NCBI RefSeq assembly: GCF_001061665.1
Contig: NZ_JVSP01000016.1
Coordinates: 62,001 to 126,000 of the forward strand
From: Rothia mucilaginosa
GTDB lineage: Bacteria > Actinomycetota > Actinomycetes > Actinomycetales > Micrococcaceae
Reading direction: 5' to 3'
Length of the DNA stretch: 64,000 nucleotides
Positions 17,841-28,551 of this stretch are shown one piece after another (within the stretch, counting starts at the first letter, position 1; every line of letters starts with the position of its first letter). The notes under the pieces were generated by a model. That model was not told where the DNA came from. It searched no databases and saw only the letters and a program-made list of their open reading frames with translations. Both the position numbers and the translations under genes were made by a program.

Positions 17841-20800
17841 GTGACTACTGCGAATAACACCCTTCTGCTCATTGACGGACACTCCCTGGCCCTACGCTCC
17901 TTCTTCGGCATCTACACCATGGCCGAAAAGACCGGCCAGCACATTTTCGTGCGTAGCGACGGCCAACACACCGAGGCCGTGCACGCCTTCCTCTCCACGC
18001 TGCTGAACATCATCAAAGATAACCAGCCCAGCCACATCGCCGTTGCCTTCGACCTGCCCGGCGGCACCTTCCGCACCGCCGAATACGGTGAATACAAGGG
18101 CGGCCGCAACGCCATCCCCGAGGCCTTTGACGGCCAGATCGACCTCATCAAGAAGATGCTCGGCGCGCTGAACATTCCCGCGCTCACCTACGAAAACTAC
18201 GAGGCTGACGACATCGTCGCCACCCTGACCCGCCGCGGCACCGAAGCCGGATACAAGGTCCTCATCCTCTCGGGCGACCGCGACATCTTCCAGCTCGTCA
18301 CCGACGAGGTCACCCTGCTCTACCCGGTCACCACCGGCCCCTCCAAGGGTATTCAGCGCATGGACCCCGCCGCCATCGAAAAGAAGACCAAGGTGCCCCC
18401 GCACATGTACCCCGACCTGGCCGCCCTCACCGGCGAGCAGGCCGACAACCTGCCCGGCGTACCCGGTGTGGGTCCCGGCTTCGCCGCCAAGTGGCTCGGC
18501 GAGTATGGCTCCCTGCAGGGTGTGCTCGACAACCGCGACAAGATTGGCGGCAAGAAGGGCGAGGCACTACGCGAAAACATCGACAACGTAGTGCGCAACC
18601 GCCGCCTCAACCAGCTCGTCAACGACCTCGACCTGAACGTCACCCTCGAAGACACCGCATTCACCCCCGACCTGGATGCACTCAACACCTTCTTCGATGA
18701 GGTAGAGTTCCGCACCATCCGCAAGCGTGCCGCCGACACCCTCGGCCCCATCGTGCGCGCCGCCGGTTCCGCAGGCTCTGCAGGTTCCGCCGCAGAAGCA
18801 GGGGAGGAGGGCGCCACCAAGAAGGCACCCACCGGCCCCGTCTACGCACCCATTGCCACCAGCGCACCCACCAAAAACGCAGACGCCGCAGCATTCCGCG
18901 CCTTCTGCGCCGCCGCAGCCGAAGAAAACTACGGTAGTGACGAACAGGGTGCGCCCATCGCCGTACCCGAACGCCTCGAAGGCGCCGTGACCCTCTACCC
19001 GGTCACCAACCTGCCCGTAGCGCGCCCCGCCATCGGCGACGCACCCGCCGTCAAGGTCACCAAAACCAAAATCCGCGCCGCCGAAGAAAACCCCGAACTG
19101 CTCGGCGTGCTCCTCACCAGCAAGAACACCAGCCTCTGGATCGATACCCGCACCATCGACCCGGAACTCGACGCCGCCCTCGCCGCGTGGCTCTCCGACC
19201 CCGCCGCCCGCAAAATCGTTATGGACCTGAAGATTCAGCGCAAGCTTCTTCGCTCCTACGGCTACGAACTGGCCGGCGCCGTCGAGGACCCCGCGCTGTC
19301 CTCGTACATGTGCGGCTTCATCCCCACCGCAACCCGCAAGCTCTTTTCCGAACGCATGGAAGACCTCGCCGAACGCTACCTGTGGATTCCCAAGGAACCC
19401 TACGCGCAGCTGGTCTTCCAGCCCGAGACGCGCGAAGAACCCTCCCTGTTCAGCCTGCCCGGCGAAACCGAACCGGTCGAGAACCTGCGCTACTTCACGC
19501 AGATTAGCCGCATCATCCACGAGCTTGCGCGCCTGCTGCACTACGAAATGGAAGAGCACGGCCAGCTGAAGGTCTACGAAGAAATCGAGCTGCCGCTACT
19601 GTACGTGCTCGCAGACATGGAGCAGGCCGGCATCGCCGTCTCCGATGCGCTCCTGACCGAGCTGCACGAAACCTTCTCGGCACGCGCCAACCAGGCGCAG
19701 GAATCCGCCCGAGCCATCATCGGCGGGGAGGTCGCCACCGAGGACGGTGAGGAGCCGCTGAACCTCGCCTCCGTCAAACAGCTGCAGACCGTGCTCTTTG
19801 AGACCCTCGGCCTGCCGCACACCCGCAAGATTAAGTCCGGCTACTCGACCGACGCCGAATCCGTCACCGAGCTGCTCTCCAAGATCTCGCCCGAATCCGA
19901 TGGCGCAGCGTTCCTGGGGGCGCTCATCGCCTACCGCGACAACATCAAGCTCGCCCAGACCGTCGAGGGCCTGCAGAAGGCCGCCACCGAGGACGGACGC
20001 GTGCACACCACCTTCCAGCAGGGCGCCGCATCCACCGGTCGACTCTCCTCGACCGCGCCGAACCTGCAGAACATCCCGATTCGCACCGAGGAGGGCCGCC
20101 GCATCCGCGGTGCCTTCATCGTGGCTCCCGAGCCCATCGACGGCGTGGAGTACGAGGGTCTGCTCACCGCCGACTACTCGCAGATCGAAATGCGCATCAT
20201 GGTGCACCTGGCCGCCGACGAGAAGCTCATCGCAGCCTACGAAGCGGGGGAGGACCTGCACCGTTACGTCGGTTCCGAAGTCTTCGGCGTAGCCCCCGAG
20301 GACGTCACCCCCGAGCAGCGCTCCAAGGTCAAGGCCATGTCCTACGGTTTGGCGTACGGCCTGTCCCGCTTCGGCCTCGCCAAGCAGCTGAACATCAGCT
20401 CCGACGAAGCAGGCGAACTGCGCACCAACTACTTCAAGCGATTCGGACGCGTGGGCCGCTTCCTGCGCGGCGTGCTCAAGCAGGCACACCAGGACGGCTA
20501 CACCGAAACCATTTTCGGTCGCCGCCGCGTGCTGCCCGACCTGGACTCGCCCAACCGTGTACGCCGAGAAGCCGCCGAACGCGCCGCCCTCAACGCCCCG
20601 ATTCAGGGCACCGCCGCGGACATCATCAAGATCGCCATGATTAACATTCACCGCCGCCTGCGCGAAGAGGGCCTGAAGACCCGCATGCTGCTGCAGGTGC
20701 ACGACGAAATCATCCTCGAAGTCGCCACCGGTGAGCGTGAAGCCGCCGAACGCGTACTCGTCGAGGAGATGAGCGGTGCCGCCTCCCTGCGTGTTCCTCT

Positions 20801-20849
20801 GGATGTGCAGGTCGGCTGGGGTAAGTCCTGGCAGGAGGCGGGCCACTAG
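17841..20849 (+). CDS. polA: DNA polymerase I
   Basis: 1002 residues. It fills gaps and removes primers in replication and excision repair. Residues 1-300 are the 5'-3' exonuclease with EADDIVAT, SGDRDIFQLV and GVPGVGPGFAAKWL. Residues of roughly 305-400 are an Ala/Pro-rich insertion not found in E. coli Pol I. The proofreading-type domain (about 420-610) lacks the metal-binding DxE-type motifs, as is usual in this clade. The polymerase domain shows motif A DYSQIE (Asp778), the O-helix region RSKVKAMSYGLAYG and motif C VHDE (about 953). The GTG start follows TACACT by six bases with no proper ribosome site, so it is probably leaderless. Confidence 0.97.
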   Translation: MTTANNTLLLIDGHSLALRSFFGIYTMAEKTGQHIFVRSDGQHTEAVHAFLSTLLNIIKDNQPSHIAVAFDLPGGTFRTAEYGEYKGGRNAIPEAFDGQIDLIKKMLGALNIPALTYENYEADDIVATLTRRGTEAGYKVLILSGDRDIFQLVTDEVTLLYPVTTGPSKGIQRMDPAAIEKKTKVPPHMYPDLAALTGEQADNLPGVPGVGPGFAAKWLGEYGSLQGVLDNRDKIGGKKGEALRENIDNVVRNRRLNQLVNDLDLNVTLEDTAFTPDLDALNTFFDEVEFRTIRKRAADTLGPIVRAAGSAGSAGSAAEAGEEGATKKAPTGPVYAPIATSAPTKNADAAAFRAFCAAAAEENYGSDEQGAPIAVPERLEGAVTLYPVTNLPVARPAIGDAPAVKVTKTKIRAAEENPELLGVLLTSKNTSLWIDTRTIDPELDAALAAWLSDPAARKIVMDLKIQRKLLRSYGYELAGAVEDPALSSYMCGFIPTATRKLFSERMEDLAERYLWIPKEPYAQLVFQPETREEPSLFSLPGETEPVENLRYFTQISRIIHELARLLHYEMEEHGQLKVYEEIELPLLYVLADMEQAGIAVSDALLTELHETFSARANQAQESARAIIGGEVATEDGEEPLNLASVKQLQTVLFETLGLPHTRKIKSGYSTDAESVTELLSKISPESDGAAFLGALIAYRDNIKLAQTVEGLQKAATEDGRVHTTFQQGAASTGRLSSTAPNLQNIPIRTEEGRRIRGAFIVAPEPIDGVEYEGLLTADYSQIEMRIMVHLAADEKLIAAYEAGEDLHRYVGSEVFGVAPEDVTPEQRSKVKAMSYGLAYGLSRFGLAKQLNISSDEAGELRTNYFKRFGRVGRFLRGVLKQAHQDGYTETIFGRRRVLPDLDSPNRVRREAAERAALNAPIQGTAADIIKIAMINIHRRLREEGLKTRMLLQVHDEIILEVATGEREAAERVLVEEMSGAASLRVPLDVQVGWGKSWQEAGH

Positions 20850-20882
20850 GCTCACTGCCTCTTTGGGGTTTCCGCACGGAAA

Positions 20883-21168
20883 GCGGTATTCGTCCTCGTT
20901 CCTACAGGGGACCCGCCCTCGCTTCGCTTCGGGCACCCTGATGTCACTTCGGACGATACCGCCTTTCCTCGCTGGGCATAGCAAGGGTTACCGAGCGGGT
21001 GCGGCCGCGTTTTCCGGATGCGCCCTCAGGGTGTCAGCCCGGACGCTCTCCGCAGCGAAGCAAGGAGGGGCGGAGCGTCCGGGTGACGGGTGCCCCTGCG
21101 TAGGCGCGGAGGAAATATGCGGCGCCCCGCCCTTCCCAACCTGAGAGGAACGAGGACGAACGCCGTAC
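20883..21168. repeat. 286-bp non-coding element with 15-bp inverted ends
   Basis: TTCGTCCTCGTTCCT (20889-20903) is the exact reverse complement of AGGAACGAGGACGAA (21145-21159). The interior contains CGCCCTCGCTTCG and GGGCACCCTGA-type blocks, an inverted TCAGGGTGTCAGCCCGG block, and GCGGAGCGTCCGG against CCGGACGCTCTCCGC, so it is rich in nested palindromes. It encodes no transposase. Parts reappear at 58709-58770. It lies between the polA stop and the rpsA promoter. It may be a MITE-like unit or a set of palindromic repeats. Confidence 0.55.
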
Positions 21169-21227
21169 CCTCCGCAAACCCCACTGCAACCCCCCTCCGC
21201 AAACCACAACTCCAAAACCGCAAATAA

Positions 21228-21280
21228 GTACGGGAATTCCGGGCGCGCATCCATTGACGACACGCCCGGGATTCCCGTAC
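21228..21280 (+). terminator. Long hairpin downstream of polA
   Basis: GTACGGGAATTCCGGGCG (21228-21245) pairs with CGCCCGGGATTCCCGTAC (21263-21280) with a single T-G mismatch, around a 17-nt loop. A second short stem, ACGGGT/ACCCGT at 21305-21322, is followed by TTTTAT and looks like an intrinsic terminator. One or both should end polA transcripts before the rpsA promoter. Confidence 0.6.
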
Positions 21281-21461
21281 ACTGTTAATCGCGTGTACCA
21301 ACGTACGGGTTTTTGCACCCGTTTTATGGGAATAACTTTCCGGAAAAACGAGTTATATCTTCCGTACACCCGCTGAAGCGTCTTCGCCTCGGCGGCGGTA
21401 CACATTGTAAGTATCCGTCAGCTCGACGTTTCCTCACCTCGTTCAAAGGCGTTAGCGGTCC

Positions 21462-21575
21462 TATACCGTGCGCGCCGGGGTGAAACAGTGAGCCGATTAG
21501 CGCCTCCACTCGGGGGTGTTGAACGGTGAACCGGCGGCGTCGACCTATTAGAAATCCAATTGGAGCCCTCACTAC
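21462..21575 (+). promoter_or_regulatory. rpsA promoter and leader
   Basis: TATACC at 21462-21467 is a plausible -10 box and would give a leader of about 105 nt. The leader is rich in G and A and contains short foldable segments (GTGAACCGGCGGC, TCGGGGGTGTTGAAC). A weak GGAG lies 8-11 nt before the ATG. Long leaders are the usual place for S1 autoregulation; that is inference here. Confidence 0.4.
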
Positions 21576-23030
21576 ATGAGCACCAACATCCCTCAGGTCG
21601 CAATCAACGACATCGGCGACGAGCAGGCATTCCTCGAGGCTGTCGACAAGACCATTAAGGTCTTCAACGACGGCGATCTCGTCTCCGGCCAGGTCGTCAA
21701 GATCGACCACGATGAGGTTCTGCTCGACATCGGTTACAAGACCGAAGGCGTCATCCCCTCCCGCGAGCTGTCCATCAAGCACGATATCGACCCCTCCGAG
21801 GTCGTCGAGCTCGGCTCCGAGGTTGAGGCACTCGTCCTCACCAAGGAGGACAAGGAAGGTCGCCTGATCCTCTCCAAGAAGCGCGCACAGTACGAGCGTG
21901 CATGGGGCGACATCGAGAAGATCAAGGAAAACGACGGCGTCGTCACCGGCACCGTTATCGAGGTTGTCAAGGGCGGCCTCATCCTCGACATCGGTCTGCG
22001 CGGCTTCCTGCCCGCATCCCTCGTCGAGATGCGCCGTGTCCGCGACCTCGCTCCCTACATCGGCCAGCAGCTCGAAGCTAAGATCATCGAGCTGGACAAG
22101 AACCGCAACAACGTTGTTCTGTCTCGCCGTGCATACCTGGAAGAGACCCAGTCCGCAGTCCGCTCCTCCTTCCTCAACGAGCTGGAGAAGGGTCAGGTCC
22201 GCGAGGGCGTTGTCTCCTCCATCGTCAACTTCGGTGCATTCGTGGACCTGGGTGGCGTAGACGGTCTGGTTCACGTTTCCGAGCTGTCCTGGAAGCACAT
22301 CGACCACCCCTCCGAGGTTGTCGAGGTTGGCCAGCCCGTCACCGTCGAGGTTCTCGAGGTGGACCTGGATCGCGAGCGCGTCTCCCTGTCGCTCAAGGCA
22401 ACCCAGGAAGATCCGTGGCAGGCCTTCGCCCGCACCCACGCTCTGGGCCAGATTGTTCCCGGCAAGGTCACCAAGCTCGTTCCCTTCGGTGCATTCGTGC
22501 GCGTTGAGGACGGCATCGAGGGCCTCGTCCACATCTCCGAGCTGGCAACCCGCCACGTTGACCTGGCTGAGCAGGTCGTCTCCGTCGGTGAAGAGGTCTT
22601 CGTCAAGATCATCGACATCGACATGGACCGCCGCCGCATCTCCCTGTCCCTCAAGCAGGCAAACGAGGGCGTTGACCCCAACGCTACCGAGTTTGACCCG
22701 GCTCTGTACGGCATGGCCGCAGAGTACGACGAGGCCGGCAACTACAAGTACCCCGAGGGCTTCGACCCCGAGGCTAACGAGTGGCTGGAAGGCTTCGACG
22801 CACAGCGCGAGGCTTGGGAAGCACAGTACGCAGAGGCACAGGCTCGCTTCGAGGCTCACAAGGTTCAGGTTGCTAAGGCTCTCGAGGCTGACGCAGAGGC
22901 TGCAGCAGCAGCTCCCGCAGCAGCTGAGCCCGCACCGACCTCCTACTCCTCCGAGGAGCCCGCTTCCGCAGGCACCCTCGCATCGGATGAGGCACTGGCT
23001 GAGCTCCGCAAGAAGCTGACCGGCAACTAA
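21576..23030 (+). CDS. rpsA: 30S ribosomal protein S1
   Basis: 484 residues. It brings mRNA to the small subunit. Four S1 (OB-fold) repeats are visible: GDLVSGQVVKIDHDEVLLDIG (about 36 on), NDGVVTGTVIEVVKGGLILDIG (about 120), EKGQVREGVVSSIVNFGAFVDLGGVDGLVHVSEL (about 205) and GQIVPGKVTKLVPFGAFVRVEDGIEGLVHISEL (about 290). Repeats 3 and 4 carry the full FGAFV...GLVH core; 1 and 2 are the diverged ribosome-binding type. The last 110 residues form an acidic, Ala/Glu-rich tail, typical of actinobacteria. Four repeats instead of six is normal for this phylum. It is monocistronic, with a terminator at 23105. Confidence 0.97.
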   Translation: MSTNIPQVAINDIGDEQAFLEAVDKTIKVFNDGDLVSGQVVKIDHDEVLLDIGYKTEGVIPSRELSIKHDIDPSEVVELGSEVEALVLTKEDKEGRLILSKKRAQYERAWGDIEKIKENDGVVTGTVIEVVKGGLILDIGLRGFLPASLVEMRRVRDLAPYIGQQLEAKIIELDKNRNNVVLSRRAYLEETQSAVRSSFLNELEKGQVREGVVSSIVNFGAFVDLGGVDGLVHVSELSWKHIDHPSEVVEVGQPVTVEVLEVDLDRERVSLSLKATQEDPWQAFARTHALGQIVPGKVTKLVPFGAFVRVEDGIEGLVHISELATRHVDLAEQVVSVGEEVFVKIIDIDMDRRRISLSLKQANEGVDPNATEFDPALYGMAAEYDEAGNYKYPEGFDPEANEWLEGFDAQREAWEAQYAEAQARFEAHKVQVAKALEADAEAAAAAPAAAEPAPTSYSSEEPASAGTLASDEALAELRKKLTGN

Positions 23031-23104
23031 TCTGCCGCTCAGATGAGCACTCATCAGGCGTAATAGCCGATAGGTAACCCCCACGTGGGGTGCCTAGAGC
23101 AGGG

Positions 23105-23145
23105 GAACCCCCTCATCTCCCGTTTGGGAGGTGAGGGGGTTCTTT
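23105..23145 (+). terminator. rpsA terminator
   Basis: GAACCCCCTCATCTCCC (23105-23121) pairs with GGGAGGTGAGGGGGTTC (23126-23142) around GTTT, followed by TTTGCGTT. A smaller stem (ACCCCC-ACGT-GGGGT) lies just upstream at about 23077-23090. Confidence 0.85.
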
Positions 23146-23265
23146 GCGTTCCCGGTGCCCTGTTTGCTGGGGGGCGCCGCGGGTTGGGGAAGTCTTGGAA
23201 GGGTGCGCCGCGGTTTGGGGCGTGGGCCCGAGGCTGGTGTTGGGGGAAGAGTCGTTGGGCAGTCG

Positions 23266-23901
23266 TTAGGCGGCGGTCATCTGCTCCCAGACGGCGCGCA
23301 CCTGCTCGGCGGTTTCCTCCAGCGAGCCGCCATTATCAATGATCCAGGTTGCGACCGCCTCGCGCTGCTCATCGGTGGCCTGCGCGGCGATGCGGGCGCG
23401 CGCATCCTCCTCACTCATGCCGCGCGAAGACACGAGGCGCTGCAGGCGGGTCGCCAGGGGAGTGCGCACCACGACCACGCCCTCAAAAGCGGACGGGTCG
23501 CCGGTCTCCACGAGCAGAGGAATATCCTCCAGTACCACGCCGCTAAAACCGGGTTCGGATTGCGCCTGCTCCACCAGCTGCGCGGCACGCTCACGAATGG
23601 CCGGATGCACAATCGCGTTCAGACGCAGGCGCGCCTGCTCATCATTGAACACGATACGCGCCAGGGCGGGGCGGTTGAGACGGCCGCCCTCATCGAGCAG
23701 ATGCTCACCGAACTCCGCGACCGTGCGGGCGAGCACCGCCTCGCCGGGCTCCATGAGGGAGCGAGAGATAGCGTCCGCATCCACCAGGAATGCGCCCTGC
23801 TCAACGAAGAGGGAGGCGATGGTGCTCTTGCCGCTGCCGATACCGCCGGTGAGGGCGTAACGGCGCAGGGCAGTGGAGGCGGGGGAAGAAGGCTGGGACA
23901 T
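23266..23901 (-). CDS. coaE: Dephospho-CoA kinase
   Basis: 211 residues, normal size. It performs the last step of coenzyme A synthesis, ATP-dependent 3'-phosphorylation of dephospho-CoA. The P-loop GGIGSGKST is near residue 20, followed by DADAISRSL, the substrate-lid region FNDEQARLRLNAIVHPAI and VVVVRTPLATRLQRLVSSRGMSEEDARARIAAQ. The ATG at 23901 was chosen for AGGAG eight bases upstream on the minus strand; the frame extends 27 codons further without one. In mycobacteria coaE follows rpsA in the same direction; here it is inverted and converges on rpsA. It shares a 58-nt promoter region with the divergent IMPACT-family gene. Confidence 0.94.
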   Translation of the reverse strand: MSQPSSPASTALRRYALTGGIGSGKSTIASLFVEQGAFLVDADAISRSLMEPGEAVLARTVAEFGEHLLDEGGRLNRPALARIVFNDEQARLRLNAIVHPAIRERAAQLVEQAQSEPGFSGVVLEDIPLLVETGDPSAFEGVVVVRTPLATRLQRLVSSRGMSEEDARARIAAQATDEQREAVATWIIDNGGSLEETAEQVRAVWEQMTAA

Positions 23902-23959
23902 GGACGGTGCTCCTGACGGGCTGTGCCACAATAGATAGGTACTGATCAGAGGAGGACAC

Positions 23960-24646
23960 ATGCAGGAAGAAACTCGCGCCAACCGCTACCTTGTGCCGCG
24001 CGGCGATGAGCCCTATGAGAGCCTCCTCGAAATTAAGCGTAGCGAATTTATTGGTCACATCAAGCGCGTGAGCACCGTTGAGGAGGCGCGCGCCTACATT
24101 GAGTCGGTGCGCAAGACCTACCACGATGCCCGCCACGTGTGTTCGGCGTTCGTGATTGGTGCCGACCGCGACGTGCAGCGTTCCTCCGATGACGGCGAGC
24201 CCGCCGGTACCGCGGGTGTGCCGATGATGCAGGCGCTGCTGGCGCGCCAGACCCGCGAAGACGGCACGACCGACCTCTCCGATGTGGTGGCCGTGGTCGT
24301 GCGCTACTTCGGCGGCATTAAGCTCGGTGCCGGTGGCCTGGTGCGCGCCTACACTGATGCGGTGGTGCAGACCCTGGACTCGGCGCAGTTCGACTCGCGT
24401 GAGCGTCTGCGCGTGGGTGAGGTTCCTAGCTCGCACGCGGAGGCGGGCCGCCTGGAGAACGAGATGCGCGCCGCGGGCCTGAACGTGTTGGGTACCGAGT
24501 ACGGTGCGGAGGGCGCGGTCATCTCGGTGGGCGTGTTTGACCGCGCTGAGGAGCTGTCGCGTGCGGAGGAGCTGGTGGTGAGCTTGAGTTCCGGTGCGGC
24601 GAGCGTGACCTGGGGTGACACGCAGTGGGTGGATCTGCCGGTCTAG
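23960..24646 (+). CDS. IMPACT/YigZ family protein
   Basis: 228 residues. The UPF0029 N-terminal domain shows KRSEFIGHIKRV, the signature DDGEPAGTAGVPM (about 75-87) and VVVVRYFGGIKLGAGGLVRAY (about 108-128). The C-terminal half has the ferredoxin-like fold of the family. Bacterial YigZ binds nucleic acid or ribosomes in structural studies, and the eukaryotic homologue IMPACT modulates the GCN2 translation-stress kinase. The exact role in bacteria is not settled. AGAGGAGGACAC gives a strong ribosome site. It is divergent from coaE. Confidence 0.9.
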   Translation: MQEETRANRYLVPRGDEPYESLLEIKRSEFIGHIKRVSTVEEARAYIESVRKTYHDARHVCSAFVIGADRDVQRSSDDGEPAGTAGVPMMQALLARQTREDGTTDLSDVVAVVVRYFGGIKLGAGGLVRAYTDAVVQTLDSAQFDSRERLRVGEVPSSHAEAGRLENEMRAAGLNVLGTEYGAEGAVISVGVFDRAEELSRAEELVVSLSSGAASVTWGDTQWVDLPV

Positions 24647-24840
24647 GCTGCCGGCCCCTAGATTCCCGGGCTTAGATTTCCTCCTAGATTTCCGGACTAG
24701 AGCGCCCGTGTAAAGCTCTCAAAACCCAAAAGATAGCCAAACCTTAGTTAATAGTTACTCTAACCCTAGTAATTGCCCGTCGTTGTTGATAAGGTAGAGG
24801 GAGTGCTGAAAACTCATCCAATATCTGAGGTCGTGATAGT

Positions 24841-26094
24841 GTGGCGCAGCAGGGCATCATCCCCAATGGAGTAGAGGAACCCGCTAACGCAATGGGAGGG
24901 GCGGCAACCCTCACCCCTCGGCAGGGGAGCGCGGGAGCTGCCGCCCAGCTTGAGCCGGCAACCGTCGCGCAGCTCCTCGACGCCTACCGTCAGCAGAACC
25001 TCGGCACCCTCCTGGGCGTGCTCACCCGCCGCCCCGGCGAGTTCGCCCGCCAGCTAGGCCGGCTCAGCCGCCTCTTCCCCCAGCACGTGGCGGCCATCGC
25101 CGAGGCCTTCGCCTCCGTGGGCCGAACGCTGCCTCTCGACGAGCTCGTGCGCCTGCACAACCGCTACTCAAACGCCGCCCGCGGGGTGGGGGAGAAGCTC
25201 AGCCTCGACAATTCGCGGGTGCTGCACCTCATCCAGACTCCGGCGCTCAACCGTGAGGGGGCCGGGCACCTGCTTATGGCCATCGAACTCTGCATGGCCG
25301 GCCGTCTGCGCGGCCTGACCGTTTCCATGCCCTCCACCGAGGCGTTTGCTCCGGCCGAACAATCCTCGAGCCTCGGCTCCTGCAACCCCGCCCTGAACGG
25401 TGCCCTCAACGCCTTTGAACCGATCGGGTGGGAGCCTTTCTCCCTAGACGGCAGCGATGTTTTGCTCGCTTCCGGCGTGCGCGATATCCCCGACGGCTAC
25501 GAGCTGTCCCTCTGGCTCCTCGACGACGACTACCGATGCCGTGCCCGCGTGGAGCGAGGCGCCCCGCAGGTGTGCATGGCCAGCTTCTACGACGAGGAGC
25601 TGACCAGCCGCACCGTGGATGCCTCCGGGGTCACCGAGAACTACCGCATCGAGGAGTTTGCCGAGCTGGACTACCTGAACGCCATGGACCGGCAGGTGCG
25701 CTACGTGGCCGTGACCGCGAAAACGGGAGAACCCCTCCCAACCTCGCTGGATGTTCCTGAGCCTTCGGGCGCGGCCTCCCTGAGCCCCTTCGTGGGTGGA
25801 CGCTTCGTCCTGCCCGATGTACGCACGGCAGAGGTGACCTCCGCCGGAGGCCTGCGGACCCTCACCCACAGCGGCATGCTTCCGGTCTTGCGCGCCCCCG
25901 GCCGCACCGTATGCGCGGTGATCGACCTGTACAAGCACCGCATTAACACCCCGGGGGTGGGTATTCCCGCGGGCCTGAGCGTGGAAGACGAAGAACGCAC
26001 CATGCAGCTGATCCTGAGCACCCTGAACGGCTACCTGCCGCTGACGAACCGGGCGCTGATGAGCCTCGCCGGAGCCACCGTGGAGGTGCGCTAA
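24841..26094 (+). CDS. TerD-like domain protein of unknown function
   Basis: 417 residues, cytoplasmic, without signal or membrane segments. Residues 40-150 contain RPGEFARQLGRLSRLFPQ and a helical repeat-like stretch. Residues 185-310 (SLWLLDDDYRCRARVERG, ASFYDEELTSRTVDASG, EFAELDYLNAMDRQVRYVAVT) resemble the TerD-type beta-sandwich part of MXAN_6230/SCO0854 proteins, where TerD domains bind Ca2+. That resemblance is from memory and moderate. The ordered TerD calcium motif is not clear. It starts with GTG, with GAGG about 10 nt upstream. It is 149 nt before uvrB and 195 nt after the IMPACT-family gene. Function unknown; a stress role is only a guess. Confidence 0.6.
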   Translation: MAQQGIIPNGVEEPANAMGGAATLTPRQGSAGAAAQLEPATVAQLLDAYRQQNLGTLLGVLTRRPGEFARQLGRLSRLFPQHVAAIAEAFASVGRTLPLDELVRLHNRYSNAARGVGEKLSLDNSRVLHLIQTPALNREGAGHLLMAIELCMAGRLRGLTVSMPSTEAFAPAEQSSSLGSCNPALNGALNAFEPIGWEPFSLDGSDVLLASGVRDIPDGYELSLWLLDDDYRCRARVERGAPQVCMASFYDEELTSRTVDASGVTENYRIEEFAELDYLNAMDRQVRYVAVTAKTGEPLPTSLDVPEPSGAASLSPFVGGRFVLPDVRTAEVTSAGGLRTLTHSGMLPVLRAPGRTVCAVIDLYKHRINTPGVGIPAGLSVEDEERTMQLILSTLNGYLPLTNRALMSLAGATVEVR

Positions 26095-26230
26095 ATCCTT
26101 ACCCGCGAGGTGCCCGCAGGCGCGTAGCCACCTGTGGGTAGAGGGTATCGTGGCGAGTACATTGCGCGTGATTATATTGCGCCAGTAGAAAAGGGTGACC
26201 AATCCTGGGGCGCATCGGGCGGCTTTCCCC

Positions 26231-26242
26231 TAGGATGGATAC

Positions 26243-26243
<1 letters not shown>
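26231..26243 (+). promoter_or_regulatory. -10 box giving a leaderless uvrB transcript
   Basis: TAGGAT (26231-26236) is followed by GGATAC and then the ATG at 26243. There is no room for a separate ribosome site if transcription starts 6-7 nt after the -10 box. Confidence 0.5.
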
Positions 26244-28411
<2,168 letters not shown>

Positions 28412-28510
28412 ACCAGGTGTTCTAAGCCCGGCGTTTAGGGGCCGACGTGGGTTTTTCGCCATGAGGTAACTCATTGTTCATGAAGTTCTACTGAGTGCAG
28501 ATACATGCTG

Positions 28511-28551
28511 TACACTATCAAGGTGTTTTACGTGTCAAATAACACCTTGAT
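28511..28551 (+). promoter_or_regulatory. Promoter with 11-bp inverted repeat before the Tat-secreted protein gene
   Basis: TACACT (28511-28516) is a good -10 box. Immediately after it ATCAAGGTGTT (28517-28527) is the exact reverse complement of AACACCTTGAT (28541-28551). The dyad covers the expected transcription start and overlaps the first possible start codons. It could be an operator or a 5' hairpin that blocks translation. Confidence 0.5.

Noticed and set aside
21324-23084. 586-codon minus-strand frame opposite rpsA
   Set aside because: Antisense shadow; composition is Leu/Val/Gly/Asp-rich as expected from reversed S1 codons, and it contains no recognisable domain.
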